This document shows, piece after piece, positions 11,254-23,940 of a stretch of DNA of 64,000 nucleotides; positions within the stretch are counted from its first letter, which is position 1; each line of letters starts with the position of its first letter. The notes beneath the pieces were generated by a model. It was not told the origin of the DNA. It saw only the letters and a program-made list of their open reading frames with translations, and did no database searches. Source of the DNA: Chlorophyllum brunneum (lineage: Eukaryota; Basidiomycota; Agaricomycetes; Agaricales; Agaricaceae); the NCBI GenBank assembly GCA_963576785.1, contig OY756146.1, forward strand, positions 868,001-932,000, in the 5' to 3' direction. The translations under genes and the position numbers were made by a program.

Positions 11254-12355
11254 ATGTCCGTTAACGTCACTCGTGATGATATGTATGCCGAAGAGTATGA
11301 TGATATGGGGCTTTCAGCTGGCGTTGTTGTCGGATCGACACTCACTGGTTGTCTCATCGCACTTGGGATCACCTGTCTGCTTCTTTTGTCTTCAGAGAAC
11401 AGAGGGTCTCCAAGGCAGCGCTTTCTTCTTCGCACATATATCGCCATACTCTTGCCATTCGTCATTGGGCTCCAGATTACATATTTCTTCTACTCCAACT
11501 TACTGGGCTACTTTCGTCCCTATACCGAGGCGGAATATGAAGAAGACGTGTTTATGAAATTGCGATTCGCCGCAGATCTGCTTCCCGTCATCATTTGGGG
11601 GGTGACAGATGGACTTTTCGTGAGTCGAATTACTTGAGAACTAGCAACACAAGTGTTTAAGACCATCATTCAAGATATGGCGGTGCTATATGGTGCAACA
11701 GTCACTGAGGCAAGGTTCCATTCGGTGGCAGCACATCTTTTGGGTCCTTCCTGCGTTTTTTTGGGTCCTGGGGTTAGGTACGATTATTACCTGTATATCT
11801 GGCATTGGACAGCAGCGGTATTTAATGATAAACATAGCTACAGGGATCGCCTCTACCGTGTTTGACGACGCGGACTTGAGCACCTTGGCCTTGGTCGGGG
11901 GATTCCAAGCATGGGTCTTCCTTTCAAATGCAATCATCAACCTCTACGCCACAGGCTTCATATCCGTACGCCTCTTACTTCATCGACGGACCGTGTTCAT
12001 GGCCCTTGGGGCTAGGTCACGATATTTACATATCATAAGTATCCTGCTTCAGTCCGCTGCTATCAACGTACCCATAGCAATAACAACGGCTGTTGGAATT
12101 TGGCTAGCGACTCCTGTCTTGGGCTTGGCCATGATTCCGGTTGCCGGTGCGAGCCAGGTGCGTCAACCCATTTTGATTAAAATCGTGCGAAAGGACTGAT
12201 GGCGAATCCTGCATCAGGCACTCGCGTCTGTCACAATCATCCATCAGGTCGCCTTGGGCAGAACAGGTGGTTCACAGCATGAACAACCTGTGAAGCTGGT
12301 ACACAGTGACACATCTTCCCACTCCGAATCCAAGAAGCCTGGGTCCATTGTTTGA
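11254..12355 (+). CDS. R4: orphan 7TM receptor-like protein
   Basis: Model: join(11254..11619,11675..11777,11838..12157,12218..12355), 308 aa. The N-terminus carries an N-glycosylation sequon (NVT) and an acidic stretch, then TM1 (GVVVGSTLTGCLIALGITC), TM2 and TM3. IWRCYMVQQ opens exon 2. TM4, TM5 (LSNAIINLYATGF), TM6 (ISILLQSAAINVPIAI) and TM7 with ALASVTIIHQVALGR follow. The cytoplasmic tail is Ser/His-rich. Intron 2 is 60 nt with no stop in frame, so its retention would add 20 residues. R4 and R5 are the youngest-looking pair by sequence. Ligand unknown. Confidence 0.78.
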
Positions 12356-12689
12356 TACATAAGAGGTCCCTGGCACACTCCGACTCGCACCGCGAGTGAT
12401 AAAACGAACTACGTGGCTGTGAGTTGTGGCTGGTGGGAATTGGAGGGTACTCCAACCCAATGGTTGAAAAATTGCGACTGATGTCTGTTGCTTGTGGAGC
12501 ACTCGGTGTATTTATGTCTTTTTCCTGTAGTCTCGAGTCTATGATAGAAAGCAAGGTGTGAATAACCATGTAATTTTGGGTTAGAATATTAGTAAGTTGA
12601 TATATAAGAGCTTTTACCCTTGCGCATTCCGGAACAAGTCATATATTACTGATGGTATACATACTACGGGTCCTCTTCGCTAAACACTC

Positions 12690-13290
12690 TTCCCTTATGC
12701 CCGTGACCATGACAATCCCCCAAACACCCCCCTCTCTCCTCCCCCTCTCTGGTGGTACCAGTACCAACAAGCCTCAAAGCCCATTCAATAACATCTCTTC
12801 CAGCCACACTAGCTGGTCCGCTCAGTGTCAAATCGGAAAAACATGTGTTGGTTGTGGCATTTGCGGGAACTGGATTTCTCTTAGACCTATGTAGTATGTC
12901 CATCACAGATGTTAGTATTGTTGACAAGGATAAGGTGGTGGTGGAGGGTAGGGATTGAGTGTTATCAGGGTGGTGACATACGCACGACGTCATAAGTGCG
13001 CAACTAAGGGCTGACCTGGTCTTTGACCACTGCGTTGGTTCTCTAAACCCTACATTGCCTTCAAACCCATACAATGCCTGTGCCAGTCTCGCTGGCGCTC
13101 CAACCCCACTCTCCGGCGTTCACCCCTCACTTGATAACAGCGCGCGGTCGAACTTGAAGTGTTCCATCCACGTAGCAGCGTTAATTCCAGCGTCAGATTC
13201 ATTCTCCATCATAGTGGCGATCCCCCACCACGGCCCCTTGGCTTGCTTCCCCAACGGAGTGGAAAGCATCTTGATGTGAGGTATCTGAGG
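12690..13290 (-). pseudogene. psiS1: collapsed copy of the SH3-PX-BAR gene
   Basis: Minus-strand sequence at about 12690-12960 matches the C-terminal tail exon of the intact gene (54230-54500). 13010-13290 matches its first exon: YGFEG...FRE from the SH3 domain and the ATG-proximal acidic segment. PX and BAR regions are deleted, so N- and C-terminal ends lie side by side. An accidental 136-codon frame (13074-12664) spans the junction. It sits convergent and 3' to R4, as the intact S sits to R10. Confidence 0.7.
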
Positions 13291-13344
13291 GGTCGATGGG
13301 AATAGTGTGGTGGGTATCACATTCACAACATTGTTGTTTTTTGT

Positions 13345-13720
13345 TGTCACACCGGGGTACTGTAGCAGATGACACTAATCCAGCTACCCGAACCTAGCCA
13401 ACATCCCCCAAGCTATACTCTTCATATCAAACACAGCGCTCAACGTCTATGCCACATCCTGTTCCTCCATCGACGAATGGTCCTAGAAAACCTTGGATCT
13501 AAGGCACCCCCGACGCGGTATCATATCATAAGCATTCTACTCCAATCAGCCGCCATTAATGTACTGATTGCAATAGCGACGGCTGCCGGAGTCCGGCTTG
13601 GGAGTGGTTCGTGATAGGGACAAATACATGAAAGCAAGGATCAGAGCTCAAAAAGTGGATACTCGGGTATTTTCATCTGTCTTGATCATTCTGAGGGCAA
13701 CGTGGTAGTTGGTACGATAA
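13345..13720 (+). pseudogene. receptor relic: exon 3 to exon 4 fragment
   Basis: Contains CTCTTCATATCAAACACAGCGCT, CATCGACGAATGGTCCTAGAAAA and ATTCTACTCCAATCAGCCGC in the order found in exon 3 of R7 and R10, then a stop in the TM6-TM7 region and a degraded TCATCTGTCTTGATCATTCTG exon 4 remnant. Exons 1 and 2 are absent. It resembles R7/R10 more than R4/R5. A homologous, CpG-depleted copy occurs at 30540-30880. Confidence 0.6.
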
Positions 13721-13849
13721 CCATGTCTGTTTGAGCTAGAACGTTAAGAGTTGTATCCATGAATTTTATGAAGGGGGATAAGAGGTGTTGCTCGGGCATT
13801 TCATGACATAATAAATTATGGCCACACAAGGTGATCGCCCGTGGGACTC

Positions 13850-14361
13850 AAATCAGATATCCTGTCGTCGAAACTTGGACCGCAACTCAGTTATCCCCAC
13901 CCCCTCCCTCATTTACTAGACTTCTGATGGTAAGAGCTGTGCATCAGCTTCTGGGGCAGGATATGTCTGATATATCAGGCATCACAAATGGCCATCTTCA
14001 CAAGGCTGTGGCCGGGCTCTTCTATCTAGAACTAAAATAGCTTACGCCACTAGCCTGCCCTAAAGCTGCAACAACGTTCGGCCAATTTCGTGTCAAAGAT
14101 AATGAATATCATGATGCCATCGGCGAAGCATTCAGATAGAAGGACATTTGCACTGCATGCTTGATCCGCTGTGATTAGCTAGGCGACATTGAGACATTTT
14201 CTCTCAGACTGTTCAGAATTCCGAATCAACGACTTCGGGAAGATAAGATGCTCTTGTTTTATTTGAAGGCGCCCACCCATCCTGCTATAAAGCCCATGGC
14301 TAGGCTCAACAAAAAGTAAACCCCAATCATACTATCTTCGACTCCCAGATCCGCTGGAAAT
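13850..14361 (+). promoter_or_regulatory. R5 promoter module
   Basis: Same arrangement as upstream of R4: distal block from 13866, GTCAAAGATAATGAATATCATGATGCC (14092-14162 with its continuation), GACATTTTCTCTCAGACTGTTC (14192-14213), and TATAAA at 14286-14291, 71 bp before the ATG. Confidence 0.6.
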
Positions 14362-15475
14362 ATGTCTGTCAATGTCACCCGTGATGCCATGTACTCCGAT
14401 GAGTATATGAATATGGGGCTTTCAGCCGGCGTTGTTGTCGGATCGACACTCACTGGTTGTCTCATCGCACTTGGGATCACCTGTCTGCTTCTTTTGTCTC
14501 CAGGGAACAGAGGGTCTCCAAAGCAACGCTTCCTTCTTCGCACATATATCGCCATACTATTGCCGTTTGTCATTGGTCTCCAGATTACATATTTCTTCGA
14601 CTCCAATATTATGGGCTTCTTTCGTCCCCATTCCGAGGCGGAACTCGAAGAAGACATGTTTATAAAACTGCGATTCGCCGCAGATCTGCTTCCTGTCATA
14701 ATTGGAGGGATGACAGATGGACTTTTCGTGAGTTAAATTACTTGAGAACCAGTAATACAAGTGTTTAAAACAATTATCCAAGATATGGCGATGTTATATG
14801 GTACAACAGTCATTGGGGCAAGGCTCCATTCGGTGGCAGCACATCTTTTGGGTCCTTCCTGCATTTTTTTGGGTCCTGGGTTTAGGTACGATTATTACCT
14901 GTATATCTGGCATTGGACAGTAGCGGTATTTAATGATAAACATAGCTACGGGGATCACCACTACCGTGTACGATGATGCGGACATGAGCACCTTGGCCTT
15001 GGTCTCCGGACTTCAAGCATGGGTCTTTCTTTCAAATGCGATCGTCAACCTCTACACCATGGTCTTCATCTCCCTACGCCTCCTGCTTCACCAACGGACT
15101 GTAGTCACGGGCCTCGGAGCTAGGACACTCACAACACGATATATATATGTCATACATGTCCTGCTTCAGTCCGCTGCTATCAATGTACCAATAGCAATAA
15201 CAACGGCTGTTGCAATTTGGCTAGCGACTCCTGTCTTGGGGATGGCCATGATTCCCGTTGCCGGTGCAAGCCAGGTGCGTCAACTCCTTTTTTTGATAAA
15301 AATAGTGCTGAAGGACTGATCGGGAATACTGCATCAGGCACTTGCGTCTGTCCTAATCATCCATCAGGTCGCCTTGGGTAGAACAGGTGGTTCACAGAAT
15401 GAACCAGCTGTGAAGCTGGTAAGAAGTGGCACATCTTCCCAATCAGAAATCGAAAAGTCGGAGCCCGTCGTTTGA
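14362..15475 (+). CDS. R5: orphan 7TM receptor-like protein
   Basis: Model: join(14362..14727,14783..14885,14946..15274,15338..15475), 311 aa. Close paralogue of R4, with the same exon 1 (366 nt), exon 2 (103 nt) and exon 4 (138 nt) lengths. Exon 3 has nine extra bases in the loop after TM5 (GARTLTTRY). At intron 2 the downstream AG present in R4 is GG, so only the upstream AG (ending 14945) can serve, and it keeps the frame. Unlike R4, intron 2 has an in-frame TAG. The tail is Ser/Glu-rich. Orphan receptor by topology. Confidence 0.76.
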
Positions 15476-15819
15476 TGCACAATAAAATGTCGAGCGCACT
15501 CCAACCCGTACCGTGGATGATGAAACGGACCGTGTGGTAGTGCTGGTAGGAAGTAGAAGGTACTCCAATTCAACGTTCGAAAAGTCGCGAATCTGATGTT
15601 TGATGGTTCGTGGAGCACTTGTTGTATTTGTCTTTTTTTTCGAAGTCTCTCTTTGTACGTGTGACAGAAAGTAATGTATAGATAGCTGTGTTGGTTTGGG
15701 CCAGGATATGAGCAAGATGACACACATGAGTTTTTACCCCTGCGCATTCGAGAATATGTGGTATATTTATGATGACATACATGACTGCCACAAGTCCATT
15801 TTCACTGGAATAATACCTC

Positions 15820-16842
15820 TTCGCCTACGCCCGTAACCATACAATCTCCCGAACACTGTCCCCTTCTCCTCTCCCTCCCATCATTCCTTGAACTAACAAA
15901 CCTCAAACCACCTTCAACAACACCTCTCGCAGCCACTCTCTTCAAGACAAAAGCATGTGGTATTGGTCTCGAGCGGTGAAAGGGGAGTTTCGTCTGAGCT
16001 TAGTGTGTCTGTTCCAGACGGGATGAATCTGCGCGAGGCTGATATCCTTGGTAACGAGGAAGACGACGAGCGGTGAGTGTGCAGATGAGAAGAGGAAGGG
16101 TGATGAGACGGGAAGAAGTTGAAGATAGCATCATTCTTGTAATGGGGTTTCATGAGCGGAGACTTCATGGTCATAGCGGTGTGTTTTGGGGGATGAAAGA
16201 GATGTATTGTACCTATTCAAACCAAATTTGACTATCCAAATCTCTTTCGCAAGTCGTTCAGAGTCCCCCAATTTTTGTGATAGGCACGCGTTTTGGCCGT
16301 CGTGGTGTTTAGAACTATTTCGCAGCGAGAGGGTATTCGGTTTTTGCATGGTATGGATCTAAGAGATTCATGCTTCGCAAGTTTGAGTTTGACGGGCCCG
16401 CATGTTGATCATTCGGGCGGTGCTTTTGTTCCAGGGGTCTGTACGTAAGGGATAAAGTGTTGTTGTTCTCTTAGCTGAGGAATAAAGTGACGATTTCTGT
16501 GTATCGTCTGAAGAGCATATGATTTTGTTGTTGTGTTTGACGAAATAACCGTTGAATGGACCCGAAACTACCTTGTGGCGAGTGAGGAAACGCGATACCA
16601 CAATACCGGGCAGACGGGGAGTAGGTGCGGTGACGACGAACAGGAAAGGAATTAGTAGATGGGGTTAGTCGTTGTAATGGTTCCGGTCCCGCGCTATCAT
16701 TATCGTTATCATTGTGGGTACGAGGAAGGAAATCAGAGCGGAGGCGGTTGTGGTGAGAAGACGAAGGAGAGTTGTCGGATCTGAAGCTGAAGGAGGGAAC
16801 AACGAAGTGATGCTGTGTATTGCGTAAGTACCTTGGACGGTA
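15820..16842 (-). pseudogene. psiS2, left part: decayed SH3-PX-BAR gene
   Basis: In minus-strand order it retains fragments of the tail exon (about 15890-16060), the BAR exon (about 16190-16420, with the ACCAAATTTGACTATCCAAA...TTTCGCAAGTCGTTC block) and part of the PX exon (about 16470-16825, corresponding to 55610-55990 of the intact gene). Many indels and stops break it. It ends at the TA where a DNA transposon begins. The gene resumes at 30214. Confidence 0.65.
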
Positions 16843-17541
16843 TGGAAAGCCGGAGCACCTTGCTGCCAAGACTTATGACAGGACCCCGCAAATAACTACC
16901 AAAGAAGGAAACATGAAGGCACAATGTGACTACACCTCCAAATACGGTACACATGACAACAATGATCATATTTATGTCATGTGTGACACACAGAAAACTA
17001 GCTGTGTGTCACCTTATCACACACAAGAGAATATTCCCAGTTGTCCTGTAGTATTTGATCTTGCTGCATGCTCCAGTATATCTACCAACCCAAGTTTGCA
17101 ATACATATATTCTCATACATATACTTTCATCTAGACTATGAAATATATTATATTTTTGAATGAGGGTATACATGTGATTATACACCATTTTAGTATACTG
17201 AACTACAAGTTTGGAAGAGCAAACCATTCACAGTATTTGTTGCATTTGTGATTACAAAGAAAGAGCTCTACCATATGTCTAATGTTCCCATTTCCAAAAA
17301 AGTGCTCTTCCAGATCTCTAGGCATTCATTTACTTGTTATATTTATTATACATGACAGAACACTTATGGGTGAGTCATAATCTATGGGTCTGTTAGCAAA
17401 AATTTGCCTCTACCTGACCCCATGTTAGTAACATCAACCTGAGCATAGAGGGAAAATACCTATCCTGATAATTGGAAACAAACATTATTTCTTCTGTAAT
17501 CCTGGCCTCAATTATAACGAGCTTTTCTTTCCAGTTGTCCA

Positions 17542-17987
17542 TATTGTCATTTGTGCTTACTATAGCTACATTCCATATGACTAGCTCCACAGTATATTAT
17601 TCATCTAATATTTGTCATCAAGGCTATGCCCTCTGACTCATATTATGCACCTTTCTCTCATGTATTTCATGAGCTGACTGATCACTATTGCTCCAATTAT
17701 GCTACTAGACACCACTGATGATATTGCAGTGTTTCAAGGGACTTTAGTGTCATTGCTGACACAATTATGCCTATTATTACTTGTAGGTCTTAGGGTTTGC
17801 TACCTGGACATTTAGTATATAAAGTAGCATGTATTCCCTTTATTTAAATAAGACAATCTACTTGATTATCTACCTTGCTCTACTTGACTCTCTCAGCAAC
17901 ACTTAGTTCACTTTACTGTTTACTAACCCACACTATCAGTAAGTCAGATCATCCATCTGCTACTGCATGTTACTATACTGTTCAACA
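17542..17987 (+). repeat. 5' LTR of Copia element 1
   Basis: 446 bp aligned with 27162-27605. It starts TATTGTCATTTG (first G mutated compared with TGTTGTCATTTG in the 3' copy), holds a TATA-like AGTATATAAAG, and ends TTCAACA. It is followed directly by the primer-binding-like GGTTATGGGCCC, also found next to the LTR of Copia element 2. Confidence 0.7.
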
Positions 17988-18233
17988 GGTTATGGGCCCT
18001 GGATCACCTGCTCCCCATGTGCCATGACTGGCTGCAAATGGGTTGTAGATAGGCTGATCTGACCAGTTCTGTAGAGCATGGTCTTTCTAGCCCATCCCTC
18101 TAACATGACTCATTTAGTTCACACTCTATTTAGAAAGGCTTCCTAGTATAGGGTTTATAGCTTGAATAGTGTAATGGTGCAGATCTGATTGCCCACGAAT
18201 CTGATTGCTAATTATGTCCATATTTAGACTACA

Positions 18234-19680
18234 ATGTCTTCTCCCATTTCCATAGTTCTTGCCTGGATCCCCATTCTCTCCAGTACTGCCAATTACAATG
18301 AGTGGGCAGACCGGATGCAGGATGCCCTTGCCTTGGTCTCTGCTAATGGAACCTCTGTCATTGGTGATGAATTCTTGCTGATACTCCTGTCACAGATTTA
18401 CACCCTTGTCCCTGCCTATGTGATTGTCCCCCCTCCTATAGGGTAGGAGGCAATCGAACATGCTGCTCGGGTGTGCATGCACAGGGTAGTTTACTCAATC
18501 ATCAAGAGTAAACTACCCACTGAGATAATTAAGGGAAACCTTCCTGACATCAACAGCATGTAGGTGCATCTTTGCACCATATACAGCTTAGAGTCCATTT
18601 CCAGACTCTATTCAAAATATGTTGAGATGATCCACTTTTGTCTCCATCTGAATGAGGACCCTTCCAGCCCAATTGCTAAGCTTGCTATTCTTTATGAGCA
18701 GCTCAACACTAATGGCAATTGCACCATCCCAGAGATCATCAAGGTGATGACTCTTCTCTTCAGTATCTCAAATGCCTGGAATATCATCATCCCTTTTCTC
18801 ATGGTGAACACTCAGATCCCCACTGTGACCTTTGCTTCAGTCCACAGGACTATTATGAACCACTGGTCAACACTTAAGGCAAACCAGTCAGTGAATAAGT
18901 TCACTGGTGTTAAATCACAAGGTGTACCCCCTTGCTATCAAGGGCAGCAGCAGTGCGGTCCCCCACAGAAGCAGCAGCACCCAGGACAGTAGTCATACCC
19001 TCAGCAGCAGTAGCAACAGCAACCTCTGCAGCAGTAGCAGTGCCAGTAGCAGCCTCAGGAGGACCATGATAAGAAGAGGCAATACAGTACAAGGGGCAGC
19101 AGCAAAGGCTGAGTGAATGAGGTTGATGCTGGACAACCAGCTTCCTGCGGAAATGACACTAGGCAACCAGCTTACACAATGGACTCAGTTAACTTTGGCT
19201 TTGCCAAGTTAACCACAGAATCAAAGAAGAGTATATATAGCCTTGTCACCAAGGTGTGGTCCTCAGCACCTCTCCCACCATCCCTTCTCTTGCGGATGAC
19301 AAATTCTGCTGAGAAGAAGACTCAGGATCCCTGGTGCCACCCTACTCCATACGTGGCTGCCAAGGTGAAAGCCTTGGATCAATATGAGACACAGATGGGA
19401 TCCACTTCCCTTTACTACCCGGCCTCTCTTCTGATGGCTGCCTTCATCATAAAGGTTGATAAATTGTTTGGTGCCACTCCAGCAGCCACTCTGGTCATGA
19501 GCATTCCAGCTCCAATTGCCATCAAGAAGGACAAGGATGCAGTGTTGATGGGATTCGAGGACAAGGATTACTCTGACAAAGCAATAGCAGGTAAGCCAAA
19601 TCTCACTAGCTCTTCACATGAATCTGAAGATTGCTGCAGAAGTATCATACACATTGCTGATGTCCAAGAAGACTCTTGAT
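18234..19680 (+). pseudogene. Copia 1 gag, broken
   Basis: Frames 18234-18446, 18564-18992 and 19113-19679 together resemble a Copia gag polyprotein, with the capsid-like N-terminus ILSSTANYNEWADRM. In-frame stops separate them, and a Gln/Ser-rich CAG-repeat tract lies around 18940-19060. No intact zinc knuckle was seen. Confidence 0.5.
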
Positions 19681-19821
19681 TGGGTGCATAGAGTGCAACC
19701 TCAGCCGATGTAGAACTTTGGATAAATAGCCAGACCTCTTATGTACATCATTATGTACAATTAAATAAATCTTCAGATATAATATTTTTTCCTCTGTTTT
19801 CAAGAGTGAAGAATATGTAAA

Positions 19822-21690
19822 ATGAGCAATAAATGGCTTTTGGACTCTGGTGCCTCCCTCAATATTATTCCAAACAAGAGGGATCTTGTCAATGTTGTCA
19901 AAGGTTCTTTTGGATTGGTGCAGATTGCAGATGGATCCACACTCTCTATTGGATCCTATAGCACTGTCTATTTAGAGACAGAAGTAAAACTTGAGTCCAG
20001 CAAAGTTCAGTGGCAGACTCTGTACCTTCATCTAGTATATCACATACCAAAGTTAGATATGAGACTTCTCTCAACCAGATCCATCATGGATAAAACTGGT
20101 CTGATCACAGAAACGTCAAATAGGAAGACTATTATTTGTGATATTTGTGGTAAGCCATTCCTGAGCAAACAATGTCACCAGGGTGCTTCTTTGAACTAAG
20201 TTCACTTTGTGAACATGTGCATCTTGTACAATGGAGATCTTTGATTCTCTTTGGCTTCAATCAATAAAAATACCACATCCTATGATATCTGGCATCGAAG
20301 ATTCACACACCTATCTGATCAAGCTCTAGGTTACATGCCAAAACACACAGAATCTGTCCCAATGCTTCCACCAAAGGAACAGAAGGTTTGCCCTGGTTGT
20401 ACACTTGGAAAGCTGCTGAACAAGGCCTACCATGAAAAAACATCTCGCATGTCTGAGATCCTTGAATTGATCCATTCGGATCTTCAGGAGCTCCCCATTT
20501 TGTCCTATCACAAGTTCAAATGGGTTATAACATTCCTTGATGACTACTCTTCCTCTATGCACATTTCCTTTTTGTACAATAAATCAGATACTGTATGTAC
20601 CTTCAAGGCATACACTGAATTGGTGATGAACCAAACAGGCAAATGCATCAAGCAGGTATGCTCTGATAATGGAGGAGAATATATGTCTCAGGAACTCAAG
20701 GACTATTTTGCTGAGAAAGGAATCCTTTACAAAACAAGTATACCACACATTTACCAACAGAACGGGTGTACCAAACATCTTAATTGAACACTTCTAGAAA
20801 AGGCGCAATCTATGTGACTTGAAGCATGCCTTCCAGCTAGCTACTGGGAGTTTGCTTTTGATATGGCTGCTCATGTCTATAACATCTGAAATGGGTCACC
20901 CCCTATGAGACATGGTTTGGAAGGAAACCTGATGTTTCTTATCTCCAAGTGTTTGGTTGTGGGGCCTACATATACCTTTCTGATGAGATGTAGCAAGATA
21001 AACTTGCGTCCAAATTGGAATTGATGATCTTCATCAGTTACGCAGGTGATGGCAGCAACTTTAAGTTTATGTGCCATCAGTGGAACAATTTTATCTTTGT
21101 CTCCCCCCACGCTGTCTTCGATAAACTCTATTTTCCTAGATGTCCATCACAGTCTGAACGACAAGGCCAATTACCACCTAATAATAGCAATTCTAATGAT
21201 CGAAATGTCCCAAATCCTCTCCCTTCTGGAGATGGATTTGTTCCAGGACCATCTGGTCTGAGTGTGCCATGAGCTAGACCACCGCTGGCACCTCCTTGTC
21301 TACAAACTCCTACTCCTAGTCCCAGAGAGTGGACTCTGTCGCCTCTGCCTTCTTCTTCTTCTAGAAGATCTTCTCTAGGATTATCCTACAAGGATCCCAC
21401 TCCACCTTCCTCTCTACCTATGCCATCTTGGCCTCCAGGAGGAGTTAAGGTTGAGGATGACATTGAGAAGGCTGCACCTGTGCCTAATCTATGTGCTGAT
21501 AACTGGGCTCCTATACCCATTTTGGAAGGGACCTTTATTCCCTATCTGGATATTGAGGCACTGAGAAAACTCCATGATCAAACCACCCTTCAGGTTCCAC
21601 AGAGAGAAGGAAATGTCTATGGTGACTGCCAACACCTGAAGAATATCCTTAGGGACTATGAAAGGTACAAGCCTTTTGGTTAGCCAAGAC
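19822..21690 (+). pseudogene. Copia 1 protease-integrase region, broken
   Basis: WLLDSGASLNIIP (protease) begins at about 19834. WHRRFTHLSDQ and CPGCTLGK mark the zinc-binding integrase start. SDLQELPILSYHKFKW and CSDNGGEYMSQELKDYF are integrase core motifs, and HQQNG-like residues close the block, with a stop just after. The same integrase motifs occur in Copia 2, so both belong to related lineages. Confidence 0.65.
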
Positions 21691-22004
21691 AAGGACAATG
21701 GAATCCTAGCTGACCTAATGTCCCTCCAGGACTTGGTGATCATATTCCAGAAGAGAATGAGTATGTGCCTGATAGGCCACAACCTCCCCTGCCAGCACAT
21801 GAGCAGAACATTGAGATTGATTTGCTCATGCTTGAGCCAAGTAGGAAAGAGCTTTGCCAATTAATTTGCAAAGGCAGTATAGAGTTAATCCATTACTACC
21901 TTTCCAAGGCCAGTACAACTTCTCCATTGCCACAGCCAATCCAATTTCGGAACCTTGCCAAGTTGCTGCCTACTGAGTGCAACAAATGGCTTAAGGCATG
22001 CCTT

Positions 22005-22016
22005 GAAGAGCTTGAT
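22005..22016. repeat. left target-site duplication of the LINE
   Basis: GAAGAGCTTGAT occurs here and again at 25668-25679, at the two edges of the LINE and within one continuous Copia RT frame (CLEELD...EELDMF). Confidence 0.85.
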
Positions 22017-22283
22017 GCCCCTAGCCCCAACCATATATCCTAGTCACACCTCAAACAGATTGCCGCCATCGATACTTGCGCCAATCTCTTTCTCCAAATC
22101 AGCTGTGTGTACCTGTCCCTTGGACACTGGCCCTCGCATTTCAAAAAATCGATGTTGGTAATCATCCCCAAACCCAACAAACCCAACTATTCCACCCCAA
22201 AGGCTTTCAGACCCATTGTCCTTCTCAATATGTTTGGCAAACTAATAGAGAAAATGCTAGCCAAATGACTCCAATTTGAGGCA

Positions 22284-23940
22284 GTGAAATTCAAAGTTCT
22301 CCACCCTCACCAACTGGGAGCCATCCGACAACAATCCACTGAGGACGCTGGGCTTTTCCTAACCCACATCATCCAGGGAGCTTGGACAAAGAAGAAGAAA
22401 ACATTGGTGCTCGCATTTGATGTTGCCCAATTCTTCCCCTCCCTCAACCATGACCTTCTTACCGACATCCTTACTTGGCAAGGATTTCCTCCTCAAATCG
22501 CGGGATTCTTCAACAATTATCTCAAAAAATGCCACACTATCTACCAGTGGAACAACAAAAGCTCCCCTGAATTTGACGTGGTAGTTGGAGTAGGTCAAGG
22601 CTTGGCCCTTAGCCCTATTCTATCTGCTCTTTATCTCACCCCCCTCCTTTGAATATTCGACGTACATATGAAGGAACACTGCAACAAATGGGACTTTGAC
22701 GTCCTATCATTTGTGGATGACAGTACCCTCATCGCTCAATCCCTATCCCTCGAAAGAAACATTGAAATACTCCAACACATGTACCATAAAATAGAGCAGC
22801 TCATGAATGAATTTGGCCTAGTTGTTGAGGAAACGACCATAACAAATTGTTTGCTGGGGGCAGCAATAAACGCAGTGGGAGAGAATGTAGGGTCTACTCA
22901 CTGATACAATATACTTCTATATGATACCCATAGAAAGGTAATTCAGATAGACAGATATGAGTTATAAAGAGGTTGGTGTCAGAGGTAGAATCAGATGTAG
23001 ACAGGTCAAAGTCGAGGAGATCGAGACAGGTGTTGTACTGAAGAAGATAAGCAATGATGAAGAAGTTGTTCGATTGAACAAGATGCAGAACTTAGGTCTG
23101 CTACATAGGGTTTATATACATATTGTAACATAGGCGAGTCATACTACATAAAATACTAGTAATGCATAGATTGTTCCTTATGACTCTCTTTAACTGTGGT
23201 GTAGTGCCTGCAGAGTACTGCAGAACGTAGTACACTAGTTATTGGTACTATGTAGAATAATCTAACAAGTACTTATGACTCTCATCGTATGCAGAGCAAC
23301 TCATAGGAAGTTACTACGGAATTGAAGTTACCGGAAAGTAATGGATCAGTCTATTATTATCATAATGACCTCATAGTCTATTTCTAGAATATGTCCAAAC
23401 TTCAACACTAGTAATCAAACACAGCAAGTCTGAAGTCTTTCACTTCATGCATGCGAGACAGGACTCCAATCCCTCCATTGATTTGGGATCCCCTCTGTTC
23501 ACTGGTCATACCCCCCTCAAGCCGAAAACCCACTGGCGTTACCTCAGTTTCTACTTCAACAGGACGCTAACCTTCAAGGAGTATGTCCATTACTATTCTG
23601 CCAAGGCGATATCCTTGATCAAGGCAGAAAATGCTAGGAAACTCTGTACATGGTCTGTCCCCTAGCAACAAAAGACTACTATACCATTCGTGTGTCATAC
23701 CAGTGGCGACATATGAATACCGACTATGGTTTCATGATAAGTCACAAACAAAAGGGACTTGTGAAATCCTCAACAAAATGCAGCGACAAGCGGCCCTCTG
23801 GATTACCAGGGCCTTCCAAACATCTTCTACTGGTAGCGTTGAGTCCCTCACGGGGCTCATGCCCATCAAACTCCATCTCCAAAAGTTGGCCGAATGACAA
23901 ATGTCAAGACTTCACATGTTGGATGATGAATATGCACTGA
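22284..23940 (+). pseudogene. LINE reverse transcriptase, split by a solo LTR
   Basis: The RT frame runs to about 22822, is interrupted by the LTR at 22823-23407, and resumes with VIKHSKSEVFHF in the same sense. It then continues through the WRYLSFYFNRTLTF region to about 23900, with a frameshift near 23650. The catalytic FVDD is kept at 22712-22723. Confidence 0.7.
22823..23407. repeat. solo LTR (Copia 2 family) inside the LINE
   Basis: 585 bp, begins TGTTGAGGAAACGACC and ends CTTCAACA. It is flanked on both sides by the 5-bp target duplication CTAGT. It is homologous to the LTRs of the element at 31444-39556. No internal region remains, so it is the product of LTR-LTR recombination. Confidence 0.85.

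Noticed and set aside
11690..12199. R4 exons 2-3 as one 169-aa uninterrupted gene
   Set aside because: Open only because intron 2 is 3n and stop-free here; R5 has a stop at the same place and all paralogues have GT...AG ends.
18940..19070. CAG-repeat tract as a microsatellite of interest
   Set aside because: Short, impure and inside a dead gag frame.
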